From assembly GCA_002026015.1 (NCBI GenBank), contig MWOY01000103.1, positions 1 through 52,140 of the forward strand: DNA of 52,140 nucleotides, given 5' to 3'. Shown here one piece after another: positions 1-7,415 of this stretch (positions are counted from its first letter, which is position 1; every line of letters begins with the position of its first letter). A model generated the notes under the pieces. The model had not been told where the DNA came from and made no database searches. It worked only from the letters and a program-made list of their open reading frames with translations. This DNA comes from Prochlorococcus sp. HOT208_60m_808G21 (GTDB taxonomy: Bacteria > Cyanobacteriota > Cyanobacteriia > PCC-6307 > Cyanobiaceae). Made by a program: the position numbers and the translations under genes.

Positions 1-955
1 TAAAAAATATAAAATTGAAACAAAAAAAATAATATCTAGAGGTAAATGTAGAGGATTTATTTATATATTTAGCAAAGATATCTCTAAACAGTCGATTACT
101 GAAGATAGTAATTTTAATTTTATTGAAAATTGTCTAGCTGTTGGATTAGAAAATCATTACCTAATACAAACAAAGAAAAAGCATGAAAATGTAGATAGAG
201 AAATTTCTACTGGTGCTGAAATTCAATCTCAATTACTCCCCGATTATTGTCCAACTATCCACGGTTTAGATCTGGCAGCTCATTGTAGACCGGCGCTCCA
301 GCTTGGCGGGGATTACTATGATTTTATGTGCTTAAAGACGAATATCTCTGAAAAAAGAAAAGAAAAATCAAGGTGGGCCTTTGTAATAGGTGATGTCATG
401 GGTAAAGGGATTCCAGCCGGTCTTTTAATGACTATGTTAAGAGGAATGCTACGTGCAGAGGTTCTTACAGGTCTGCCTCCAGATAGAATTTTGCATGATT
501 TGAATCAACTAGCAATATATGATTTAGATCAATCTCATAGATTTGTTACATTATTTTATTCAGATTATGATCCTAGAACTAGAAAATTGAGATTCGCTAA
601 TGCAGCACATAATCCTCCACTGCTTTGGAAAAGTTCAGATCAGACAATTATTAAATTAGATGCCAAAGGATATGTACTTGGACTACAAAAAGATGCTGAA
701 TATCATTGTGGTGAAATCAAGCTTAATCAAAATGATTTAGTTCTTTATTATACAGATGGAGTAATTGATACCTCTAATTCTTTAGGAAAAAGATTTGATG
801 AGGAAAGATTAATTAAAACCCTTACGAAATTATGCAAGCAGTCTTATACATCCCAAGAAATTTTAAATAAAATATTTAAAAAATTAGATGATTTTACAGG
901 GCAAAATAGACATCTTGAGGATGATGCTTCGATGGTTATTTTTCAGTTGAAATAG
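1..955 (+). CDS. PP2C-family serine phosphatase (RsbU/SpoIIE type), 5'-truncated by the window edge
   Basis: The reading frame is open from base 2, so the gene starts outside the window and 317 residues are visible. The first roughly 65 residues look like the end of an N-terminal sensory (GAF-like) region. The PP2C-type phosphatase domain follows. It begins with an AEIQSQLLP-like linker and PALQLGGDYYDF, then VIGDVMGKGIPAGLLM, ANAAHNPPLL, YYTDGVIDTS and EDDASMVIF. The aspartates in GGDYYDF, GDVMGKG, YTDG and EDDAS are the expected metal ligands. Members of this family dephosphorylate Ser/Thr on anti-sigma antagonists or other signalling partners, but the partner here is unknown. A start at the internal ATG at 326 would remove the first metal-binding motif, so it is not the real start. 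The gene is followed by argH after 63 bases. In related genomes I expect ftsY upstream in the same direction. Confidence 0.9.
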   Translation, partial: KKYKIETKKIISRGKCRGFIYIFSKDISKQSITEDSNFNFIENCLAVGLENHYLIQTKKKHENVDREISTGAEIQSQLLPDYCPTIHGLDLAAHCRPALQLGGDYYDFMCLKTNISEKRKEKSRWAFVIGDVMGKGIPAGLLMTMLRGMLRAEVLTGLPPDRILHDLNQLAIYDLDQSHRFVTLFYSDYDPRTRKLRFANAAHNPPLLWKSSDQTIIKLDAKGYVLGLQKDAEYHCGEIKLNQNDLVLYYTDGVIDTSNSLGKRFDEERLIKTLTKLCKQSYTSQEILNKIFKKLDDFTGQNRHLEDDASMVIFQLK

Positions 956-1018
956 ATATTTTTTTGTCACTCATATAAAAAAATGCTTTATTAGAGATAC
1001 TTAAAGCTACTAATTGAT

Positions 1019-2398
1019 ATGGCAAAAGTTTGGAGTAAAAGATTTGATAATGCACTTGACCCTTTTATTGAAAAGTTTAATGCCTCAATTGGTTTTGATA
1101 GAAAGCTTATTTTAGAAGACTTAGATTGCTCGATTGCTCACGCGAAAATGCTTGGCAAAACAAAAGTTTTATCCTCTTCTGAAACTTCGCAAATTATTAA
1201 TGGTTTAGAGTTAATAAAAGTTGAGTATTTGGAGGGTAAATTTTCTCCTAGTCCACCTTCTGAAGATATTCACTATTGCATAGAAGAAAAACTGATAAGT
1301 TTAATAGGTGAAACTGGAAAAAAATTACACACAGGTAGAAGTAGAAATGATCAAGTTGGTACAGATATAAGATTGTGGCTAAGAAAAGAGATTGACAATA
1401 TTGAAATTTTAATAACCGATTTGCAAAAATCCTTCTTAAATCTTGCCAAGTCTAATATTTATACCTTAATTCCTGGTTATACCCATATGCAAAGAGCTCA
1501 ACCATTATCTTTGGCTCATCATTTATTGGCTTACATAGAAATGTTCCAAAGGGACCGAGAAAGGTATAAAGAAGTACGCTCAAGAGTTAATATTTCTCCG
1601 TTAGGAGCTGCAGCATTAGCTGGAACAAAAATAAAAATAGATAGGCACTTTACAGCTTCAGAATTGGGTTTTACAAAGATTTATAAAAACAGTATCGATG
1701 CAGTAAGTGATAGAGATTTTTGTATAGAGTTTGTTTCTTCATCTGCTATATTGATGTCTCATTTAAGTAAAATTTCAGAGGAAGTAATTTTATGGGTAAC
1801 TGATGAATTTTCTTTTGCAAACTTAACAGATAAATGTTCTACTGGAAGTAGCTTAATGCCGCAGAAAAAAAATCCAGATGTCCCAGAATTGATAAGAGGT
1901 AAGACAGGAAGAGTGTATGGGCATCTCCAGGCGTTGTTAACTATGGTCAAAGGGGTACCACTTTCTTATAATAAAGATTTTCAAGAGGATAAAGAGCCAA
2001 TCTTTGATACTGCAGAAACAATATCCTCTTGTATTAAAGCAATGACTATTCTAATTAATGAGGGCATTGAATTTAATATTAAAAATCTATCTGATTCTGT
2101 TGAAAACGACTTTTCTAATGCTACTGATTTGGCAGATTACTTAGTTAATAAAAATGTTCCTTTTAGGACTGCCTATCAAGTTGTTGGCCAAATGGTTAAA
2201 TATTGCTTAGAGAGAAAAATGTTATTTAAAAATCTCAAAATTGAAGAATTTAAAAAATTTCATCCTGAATTTGATGAGGATGTTTTTGTAGATCTTAAAC
2301 CTCTTAATGTCGTTAAATCAAGGAATAGCGAAGGTGGTACAGGTTTTGTTCAGGTAGAAAAAGAGGTAAATAATTGGCAAAAAAGATTGTTACTTTGA
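1019..2398 (+). CDS. argH: Argininosuccinate lyase
   Basis: This enzyme catalyses the last step of arginine synthesis, cleaving argininosuccinate to arginine and fumarate in the cytosol. It is 459 residues, the usual length. It belongs to the fumarase/aspartase superfamily and shows HTGRSRNDQ near residue 104 and [10 protein letters not shown] with the catalytic histidine near 152. The signature loop [12 protein letters not shown] at about 276-287 carries the catalytic serine. The ATG at 1019 has no strong Shine-Dalgarno sequence. A hairpin with a T-run lies 65 bases after the stop. The partner gene argG is also in this window, about 25 kb away. Identification is secure. Confidence 0.97.
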   Translation: MAKVWSKRFDNALDPFIEKFNASIGFDRKLILEDLDCSIAHAKMLGKTKVLSSSETSQIINGLELIKVEYLEGKFSPSPPSEDIHYCIEEKLISLIGETGKKLHTGRSRNDQVGTDIRLWLRKEIDNIEILITDLQKSFLNLAKSNIYTLIPGYTHMQRAQPLSLAHHLLAYIEMFQRDRERYKEVRSRVNISPLGAAALAGTKIKIDRHFTASELGFTKIYKNSIDAVSDRDFCIEFVSSSAILMSHLSKISEEVILWVTDEFSFANLTDKCSTGSSLMPQKKNPDVPELIRGKTGRVYGHLQALLTMVKGVPLSYNKDFQEDKEPIFDTAETISSCIKAMTILINEGIEFNIKNLSDSVENDFSNATDLADYLVNKNVPFRTAYQVVGQMVKYCLERKMLFKNLKIEEFKKFHPEFDEDVFVDLKPLNVVKSRNSEGGTGFVQVEKEVNNWQKRLLL

Positions 2399-2462
2399 AT
2401 ATCAATTATTTTTCTACAACAAGGGTATGCTTTGAAGTAGAATAGTAGAGCAAAGTTATGAG

Positions 2463-2484
2463 ACTACTCATAGTAGTTTTTTTT
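2463..2484 (+). terminator. Hairpin plus T-run between argH and the RRM gene
   Basis: A perfect 6-bp stem (ACTACT at 2463-2468 pairing with AGTAGT at 2472-2477) has a 3-base loop and is followed by a run of eight T ending at 2484. This is the layout of an intrinsic terminator for argH. It lies only 26 bases before the next start codon, so it could also act as an attenuator in the leader of the RRM gene. Confidence 0.65.
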
Positions 2485-2510
2485 AAGGTAAATTTTTTGT
2501 TGAGTTCAAA

Positions 2511-3227
2511 GTGAGTATTTTTGTTGGCAATTTGCCGTTCCGCGCAGAGCGTGAAGATGTTATACAGTTGTTTGCCCCTTTTGGTGAGGTTGTAAATTGT
2601 TCTCTGCCTTTGGAGAGAGATACTGGAAGGAAAAGAGGATTTGCATTCATTGAAATGGCAGATGAAGCGATTGAGTCAACAGCTATTGATGGTTTGCAAG
2701 GCACAGAACTTATGGGTAGACCATTAAGAATTAACAAAGCTGAGCCTAGAGGTTCTGGTGGATCTCGCAGAGGAGGAAGAGGTGGCAACAATGGCGGCTA
2801 CGCTGGCGGTGGCTATAGCGGCGGCAACAATAGTAGCTACGGCGGCGGCTATGGCGGTGGTAATAATGGCGGCTACGGTGGCGGTGGCTATAGCGGCGGC
2901 AACAATAGTAGCTACGGCGGCGGCTATGGCGGTGGTAATAATGGCGGCTACGGTGGCGGTGGCTATAGCGGCGGCAACAATAGTAGCTACGGCGGCGGCT
3001 ATGGAGGTGGTAATAATGGCGGCTACGGTGGCGGTGGCTATAGCGGCGGCTACGGCGGCGGCAATTCTGGATCCAACAGTTCTAACTCTAATAAATCTTC
3101 TGGAGCAGAAGGTTGGGAAGACAGAAGTTATGGAAATTCTTCTGATAACCCTGAATATGAAAATGGTAGGAGCAGAAGAAAAAGGGGAGTGTCCAGTGAA
3201 AGCAATTCTTCAAACGAGACAAATTAG
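2511..3227 (+). CDS. RNA-binding protein with one RRM domain and a glycine-rich repeat tail
   Basis: Residues 1-80 form a single RRM with RNP2 (IFVGNL) and RNP1 (KRGFAFIEM), as in cyanobacterial Rbp proteins, which bind RNA and are often cold-responsive. A short Arg/Gly stretch (SRRGGRGG) follows. After it come three near-identical 25-residue units of Gly, Tyr, Asn and Ser plus a partial fourth, then a Ser/Asn-rich, charged end (RSRRKRG). The total of 238 residues is longer than the ~90-110 of classical cyanobacterial Rbp, because of the tail. The start is GTG at 2511, directly before the RRM. Its stop overlaps the dusA stop by 4 bases, convergently. The tail is far more GC-rich than the rest of the gene. 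Confidence 0.93.
   Translation: MSIFVGNLPFRAEREDVIQLFAPFGEVVNCSLPLERDTGRKRGFAFIEMADEAIESTAIDGLQGTELMGRPLRINKAEPRGSGGSRRGGRGGNNGGYAGGGYSGGNNSSYGGGYGGGNNGGYGGGGYSGGNNSSYGGGYGGGNNGGYGGGGYSGGNNSSYGGGYGGGNNGGYGGGGYSGGYGGGNSGSNSSNSNKSSGAEGWEDRSYGNSSDNPEYENGRSRRKRGVSSESNSSNETN
2793..3047 (+). repeat. Tandem 75-bp coding repeat (three copies plus a partial)
   Basis: The units run 2793-2867, 2868-2942 and 2943-3017, with a partial copy from 3018 to about 3047. All are in frame with the RRM gene and encode a 25-residue Gly/Tyr/Asn/Ser unit. Copy 1 differs from copy 2 by one base (GCT for GGT, Ala for Gly), and copy 3 differs in one codon (GGA for GGC). Counted by hand, copy 2 has 46 G+C of 75 (61%), far above the surrounding DNA. 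The near-identity implies recent duplication or gene conversion. Confidence 0.92.
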
Positions 3228-3856
3228 TAACCCATTTCTTCAAGCGCTGTCGTTAATTTCAGTAGATATTCAATATTTAATTCCTTTTTTATAGATTTAT
3301 TTGAAATTTGATTTCTCCAAATTTTAGCTTTTGGTATACCTTCAACTAAATTTATAAGATGTTTACAAATATCCCAAGATTTTCCTCCATTGCTTAAATG
3401 GCCTTCTATGTATGGAATTAAGGAATATATAATCTTCGAAGCAGATTTGTGTTTTTTGTTTATTCTGTAAATCTTTTGATCAATTTCAGACCATCTTAAT
3501 GGATGTTTATAAATTGACCGTCCAATCATGACTCCATCAAAATCATTCAAGGCTTTTAATGATTCATCGATATTTGTTAAACCCCCATTGATTTCTATTA
3601 ATAATTCTGGATTTGATTTTTTCAATTTTTTTACTACATCATAATTTAGTGGAGGTATGGTCCTATTTTGTTTTGGATTTAGACCTTTTAAAATTGCTTT
3701 CCTTGCATGAACTGTAAATCTGTCAGCACCAGCATTTGCGATAATTCTTACGAAATTATTTAAGTTAACGAAACTATCATCATTGTCTACACCGATTCTG
3801 TGTTTGATCGTAACCGGTAAGGTGCAGTTATTTTTTAAGGATTCTATACATTTTGC
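3224..3856 (-). pseudogene. dusA: tRNA-dihydrouridine synthase A, C-terminal two thirds only
   Basis: From AKCIESLKNN onward the frame matches DusA, which uses FMN to reduce uridines in the tRNA D-loop. It shows LPVTIKHRIGVD, FTVHARKA, KQNRTIPPLNYD, INGGL and GVMIGRSIY. About 210 residues are present, against ~330 in the family. The N-terminal ~120 residues are absent, including the FMN-binding start, the NLN-GCPS segment and its catalytic cysteine. The open frame does run upstream to an ATG at 3931. However, its first ~25 residues there are an out-of-frame reading of a different gene, so that start is an accident of the junction. As it stands the product would be inactive. The 3' end overlaps the RRM gene stop by 4 bases. 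I infer truncation by a rearrangement or chimera, not gradual decay. Confidence 0.85.
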
Positions 3857-3957
3857 TGTTCCTGTTTCTCTAATTCTTGCTTTTGCTGTTCCTGTCGTTT
3901 TTTTAAAAGTGCATAAGCTTCTGCAGCCCATTCACGAGAATTATCAGTATTAGTCAT
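3844..3957 (-). pseudogene. ftsY: Probable 5' fragment of ftsY (signal recognition particle receptor), cut by the junction
   Basis: Reading from the ATG at 3957 gives a 37-residue frame, MTNTDNSREWAAEAYALLKK followed by a Gln/Glu/Lys-rich stretch, ending at a TAG at 3844-3846. The last residue or two come from dusA sequence read out of frame. From memory this resembles the N-terminus of Prochlorococcus FtsY, which begins with a charged region before the NG GTPase domain. I also recall ftsY directly downstream of nusB in these genomes, which fits the 66-base gap here. None of the GTPase domain is present. FtsY is the membrane receptor for SRP-ribosome complexes and is normally essential. Identification rests on the N-terminal match and position only, so it is likely but not proven. 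Confidence 0.65.
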
Positions 3958-4023
3958 TATTATCTAAAGTTCGTAATTGAAATTTTCTAAATACTATTTA
4001 TTTATATCAAATAATTATGATAA

Positions 4024-4641
4024 TTAAATTGTTTGTAATCTCCTTAAAACTCCATTAATAAATTTTCTTCCTTGCAAATCACTATATTTATTAGCTAAAT
4101 TTACAGCCTCATCGCAAGCAACAGCTATAGGTGTGTTCAAAAAATTGATATCCACGTAAGCTAAACGCAGAATATCCCTATCAATTCTTGGTAATCTTTT
4201 TAATCTCCAGCCATCCATTACTTGATCAATATGCGAATCAATACTTTTGAGATTGTTAATTATATTACAAATCCTTTGATTGACATCCTCTCTAATATCA
4301 ATTTGACCACTAGAAACAATTAATTTTGGAAAGTCTAGAGTAACAGAGAGTGTATTCATTACGGTTTCAATTTTTGTCAGAGATTGTTTTAACTCATCTC
4401 GAACATTTGAATAAGAGGAATCAACACCTTCTTGCAATTCACTATCTAATATTTTTTGTGAAGCATTTTCTAATTCTGACTCGCAATTATCTAATTCCTC
4501 TCTGCAATGGTTTATAAGAGAATCTAACGCAGATTCAAAAATTTCTTCTATCTGCAATTTATTTAATTTAAAATCACCTTTGTCTTTTATAAGGCCAAGA
4601 GAAATTAAAGATAATTCTCTAGAAAGGGATCTATTATGCAT
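4024..4641 (-). CDS. nusB: Transcription antitermination factor NusB
   Basis: NusB binds boxA RNA with ribosomal protein S10 in antitermination of rRNA operons. The conserved C-terminal half is clear: LPRIDRDILRLAYVDI, then NTPIAVACDEAVNLANKYSD and GRKFINGVLRRL at the end. The ~205 residues exceed typical NusB (~140) because of an acidic helical insert between about residues 40 and 95, as in other picocyanobacteria. A TTG at 4644 could add one residue, but the adjacent ATG at 4641 is the better start. It follows the DUF502 stop by 3 bases, so the two are probably cotranscribed. Confidence 0.93.
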   Translation of the reverse strand: MHNRSLSRELSLISLGLIKDKGDFKLNKLQIEEIFESALDSLINHCREELDNCESELENASQKILDSELQEGVDSSYSNVRDELKQSLTKIETVMNTLSVTLDFPKLIVSSGQIDIREDVNQRICNIINNLKSIDSHIDQVMDGWRLKRLPRIDRDILRLAYVDINFLNTPIAVACDEAVNLANKYSDLQGRKFINGVLRRLQTI

Positions 4642-4644
4642 CAA

Positions 4645-5379
4645 TTAAGAAGAAGTATTAGTGGAAGCTCGTAATTGAGAAAACAATTTTGAAAATGTTG
4701 GATTTGTGATGTTATTTTTCTCATCTGGATTGACTATTCCTGCAGAAATTATTGTTCTAAAAGCATCTTCAACAGAAATATCCAAATCCTTAACTGAAGA
4801 CTCAGGAACGAGTGTATACCAGCCAGTAGTTGGATTTGGTGCTGTAGGTATGAAAACACTAAGCAACTTTTCTTCTAATTCTGGCTGTAGAGAAGGTCCT
4901 ACGTCTCCAGTTACAAAGCCTACACTATATAGTCCTTCACGAGGATATTCAACTAAAACAACTCGTCTAAATCTATTAGATTTATTACTAAGGAAAGTTT
5001 CTAGTAATTGTTTCAGAGTTTTATAAACCGCTCCAGCTACTGGGATTTTTGATAAAGTACCCTCTCCAAATTCTAATAACCACCTTCCTACAAAATTTCT
5101 AGCCATCAAGCCTATAAGCAAAATAGCTAACAAAGGAACAGTTAAACCCAAGGTGAGATTAATTAAATCTTGTAATAAAGGATTTAAATTAATAAAAGGA
5201 TTTAGTTGCTTTGGGACTGAAGTAACTAACGTTAAAACAAATTTACTTACTAATGAGGATAACCAGATTGTTGTTGCCAAGGGTATTACAACTAACAACC
5301 CAGCAATAAGATCATTTTTGAGATCTTTTTGAAGCCTAGATCCTAAATTGGAATCTTGATTTTGATTAGATTCAACCAA
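4645..5379 (-). CDS. DUF502 family membrane protein
   Basis: This is a 244-residue protein of the DUF502 family, conserved in cyanobacteria and plant plastids, with no biochemical function I can assign. Two hydrophobic segments are visible, at about residues 25-52 (GLLVVIPLATTIWLSSLV) and 70-95 (LTVPLLAILLIGLMARNFVG). A soluble domain follows, with the family sequences IPVAGAVYKTLKQ, VVLVEYPREGLYSVGFVTG and FIPTAPNPTTGWYTLVP. It is the first gene of a minus-strand unit with nusB and, in relatives, probably ftsY. It is divergent from queG across a 142-base gap containing an inverted repeat. Confidence 0.92.
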   Translation of the reverse strand: MVESNQNQDSNLGSRLQKDLKNDLIAGLLVVIPLATTIWLSSLVSKFVLTLVTSVPKQLNPFINLNPLLQDLINLTLGLTVPLLAILLIGLMARNFVGRWLLEFGEGTLSKIPVAGAVYKTLKQLLETFLSNKSNRFRRVVLVEYPREGLYSVGFVTGDVGPSLQPELEEKLLSVFIPTAPNPTTGWYTLVPESSVKDLDISVEDAFRTIISAGIVNPDEKNNITNPTFSKLFSQLRASTNTSS

Positions 5380-5436
5380 AATAATGTTTTAACTATATTA
5401 ACTTTACTAATAATTTAACTGTTTTTACTAAGTTAG

Positions 5437-5459
5437 GATATATTTTTCTTAAATATATC
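5437..5459. repeat. Perfect 9-bp inverted repeat between divergent DUF502 and queG
   Basis: GATATATTT at 5437-5445 and AAATATATC at 5451-5459 are exact reverse complements around a 5-base loop. The element sits in the shared upstream region of two divergent genes, so it could be an operator, or a hairpin in a queG leader. It is made almost wholly of A and T, so chance is a real possibility in this genome. Confidence 0.4.
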
Positions 5460-5521
5460 TATTTTATTTATAAGTTTATTCTCAAAAATAACTTTTAAAA
5501 GAATTGCTATGAAGAAAAAAA

Positions 5522-6472
5522 ATGATTGATACGATTCAAGACAAAAAAGAAATAAGTAAAAAATTAAAAGAAAGAGCTATTTTTGAAGGTTTTACAGTCG
5601 CTGGAATAGCTTCAATACCAGGTAGTTCGCGCGTAAAATTAAGAACTAATGCATTAGAAAGATGGTTATCAAATAATTATCATGCTGAAATGAAATGGAT
5701 GGAAGCAGAAAAAAGAAAAAATATAGGCTCACTTTTTGAAGATGCAAAAAGTGTTTTAAGCGTTGGATTTACTTACATTAATTCACAAAACAGCAACAAC
5801 AATTTCCTCAAGGTAGCTAAATTTAGCCAAGGAGAAGATTATCATAAAGTGATTTACAAAAAATTAAAGAATATTGGTAAATGGATCAACCTAAAAATTC
5901 CTGATTGCAAATGGAAAATATGTATTGATACCTCTCCACTTCTTGAAAAAGCATGGGCAGAGGAGTCAGGGATTGGTTGGATAGGTAAAAATAGTAATTT
6001 AATAAGCAAAAAAAATGGTTCTTGGTTTACTTTGGGTTTTATGATTCTCACAAAAGATTTAATGCCAGATAAACCTCATCAATCACTTTGTGGAAAATGT
6101 AATATTTGCATTGAACAGTGTCCCACAAAGGCAATCGTAGAACCATTTGTAATCCAATCAGACCTATGCATTGCGTATCATACAATAGAGAACAGAGATG
6201 AAACTATTCCAGAGCAAATAGAAAAAAATTTAAGTGGATGGGTTGCAGGATGTGATATTTGTCAAGATGTTTGTCCATGGAATAAAAAAGTGCAATACAA
6301 CAATATTCATGAAACAACACCAAAAGAATGGATTAAAAATCTTAATATGGACTCCCTCAATTGGGACGACAAAACATGGCAAGAAAATCTTAAAGGAACT
6401 ACCTTAAAAAGAATTAAACCATGGATGTGGAAAAGAAACATCCAAGCAAATATAAAGAATAAAAAAATTTAA
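5522..6472 (+). CDS. queG: Epoxyqueuosine reductase
   Basis: QueG performs the last step of queuosine synthesis, reducing epoxyqueuosine in the tRNA anticodon with a cobalamin cofactor and two [4Fe-4S] clusters. The 316-residue protein shows the active-site region CIDTSPLLEKAWAEESGIGW, with the conserved Asp near residue 136. Ferredoxin-like cysteine motifs CGKCNICIEQCPTKA (from about 190) and CDICQDVCPW (from about 244) follow. The start at 5522 is used because the ATG at 5509 is out of frame and soon meets a stop. The TPR gene follows 2 bases after the stop. The precursor-pathway genes queC and queE are near the other end of the window. Confidence 0.96.
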   Translation: MIDTIQDKKEISKKLKERAIFEGFTVAGIASIPGSSRVKLRTNALERWLSNNYHAEMKWMEAEKRKNIGSLFEDAKSVLSVGFTYINSQNSNNNFLKVAKFSQGEDYHKVIYKKLKNIGKWINLKIPDCKWKICIDTSPLLEKAWAEESGIGWIGKNSNLISKKNGSWFTLGFMILTKDLMPDKPHQSLCGKCNICIEQCPTKAIVEPFVIQSDLCIAYHTIENRDETIPEQIEKNLSGWVAGCDICQDVCPWNKKVQYNNIHETTPKEWIKNLNMDSLNWDDKTWQENLKGTTLKRIKPWMWKRNIQANIKNKKI

Positions 6473-6474
6473 AT

Positions 6475-7338
6475 ATGAAGAAGTTTTTGAAACAAACAAT
6501 CTGGATTTCCTTGATCTGTTTTTACTTTTTTCAAATAGAAATAGTTCGGGCAATAGTTCCCTATTATTATTTCCCAACAATAAAAAATTTACAAAGACAA
6601 AGTTTATATATTGGCAAAAATGCATATCAACTACTTTATTTTGGTCAATATGAAGACAGTCTTAACTTAGCCAAATTAGCAGTAAAAATAAATGCAAAAG
6701 ATGAAAAACTATGGTTGATTTTAGCTGAAGCACAAATAGCTAATAAAAAATTCAAAAACGCATTAAATTCTCTAAATAAAGCAGAACAGCTTAATTCAAA
6801 TATTAGCGAAATATATTTTGCTAAAAGTAATATTTATCTAAAAATTTCACAACAAACAAAAGCAAAGCGTGCTTTAGAAAAAGGAATAAAGATTGAGCCT
6901 AATAACCACAAAGCTATTTTTCAATTAGGAAATATTTTATTAATGGAAAAAAATTATTTAGGAGCTATAAAATTGTTTGATAAATCTATAAAAATTAAAC
7001 CTGATTTCTGGCAAGCAATCAATAATCAAGGTTTAGCTTATTTCGAGAGAAACAATATAAATCTCTCAATCAAATTTTTTGAAAGTGCAATCTCAATTGA
7101 GGAAAATGCTGAACCATTACTAGGCCTAGCTTCATGTATAAATGACCATGATAATAAATTAGCAATTCAACTAGCAAAAAAAGCTTTGGCTAAAGATCCC
7201 AAATATGTCAATTTTGAATTTAGAAAAGAACAATTATGGGGAGAAAAATTACAAGCCACTACAGAAATTCTTTTACAAAATGAACAGCTAAAAAAAGATG
7301 TAATACTTGCAAAATCCAAAATAAGTGAATCATCTTAA
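6475..7338 (+). CDS. Secreted or membrane-anchored TPR-repeat protein
   Basis: The first ~27 residues have the form of a signal peptide or membrane anchor: MKKFLKQ, then ISLICFYFFQIEIV. The rest is helical with several tetratricopeptide units. Examples are AKLAVKINAKDEKLWLILAE, ALNSLNKAEQLN, AKRALEKGIKIEPNNHKAIF, AIKLFDKSIKIKPDFWQAIN and SIKFFESAISIEE. TPR arrays mediate protein-protein contacts, but the partner is unknown. It starts 2 bases after the queG stop, so cotranscription is likely, though no functional link to queuosine is implied. The 287-residue frame is intact. Confidence 0.9.
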   Translation: MKKFLKQTIWISLICFYFFQIEIVRAIVPYYYFPTIKNLQRQSLYIGKNAYQLLYFGQYEDSLNLAKLAVKINAKDEKLWLILAEAQIANKKFKNALNSLNKAEQLNSNISEIYFAKSNIYLKISQQTKAKRALEKGIKIEPNNHKAIFQLGNILLMEKNYLGAIKLFDKSIKIKPDFWQAINNQGLAYFERNNINLSIKFFESAISIEENAEPLLGLASCINDHDNKLAIQLAKKALAKDPKYVNFEFRKEQLWGEKLQATTEILLQNEQLKKDVILAKSKISESS

Positions 7339-7415
7339 TGTTCAATACTGGTAAATATTGTTTTACCTATTAGTCTTAATTTAGTTAATTAATAATTATT
7401 TAATTTTGCGCTCTA

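Noticed and set aside
2483..2791. 102-codon minus-strand frame over the RRM domain
   Set aside because: Pro/Ser-rich antisense of the RRM coding sequence, with no support.
2793..3047. Possible CRISPR array
   Set aside because: The units are contiguous with no unique spacers, and they code in frame for a protein tail.
2758..3294. 178-codon open frame inside the RRM gene, rich in Ala, Thr, Val and Ile
   Set aside because: It is the second frame of the 75-bp repeats, which lack stops in several frames by composition. The RRM frame has the conserved domain.
3857..3931. N-terminal extension of dusA from the ATG at 3931
   Set aside because: These codons are the ftsY-like segment read in the wrong frame; they match no part of DusA.
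7350..7367. GGTAAA/TTTACC hairpin after the TPR gene as a terminator
   Set aside because: The stem is only 6 bp, is mostly A-T, and no T-run follows.
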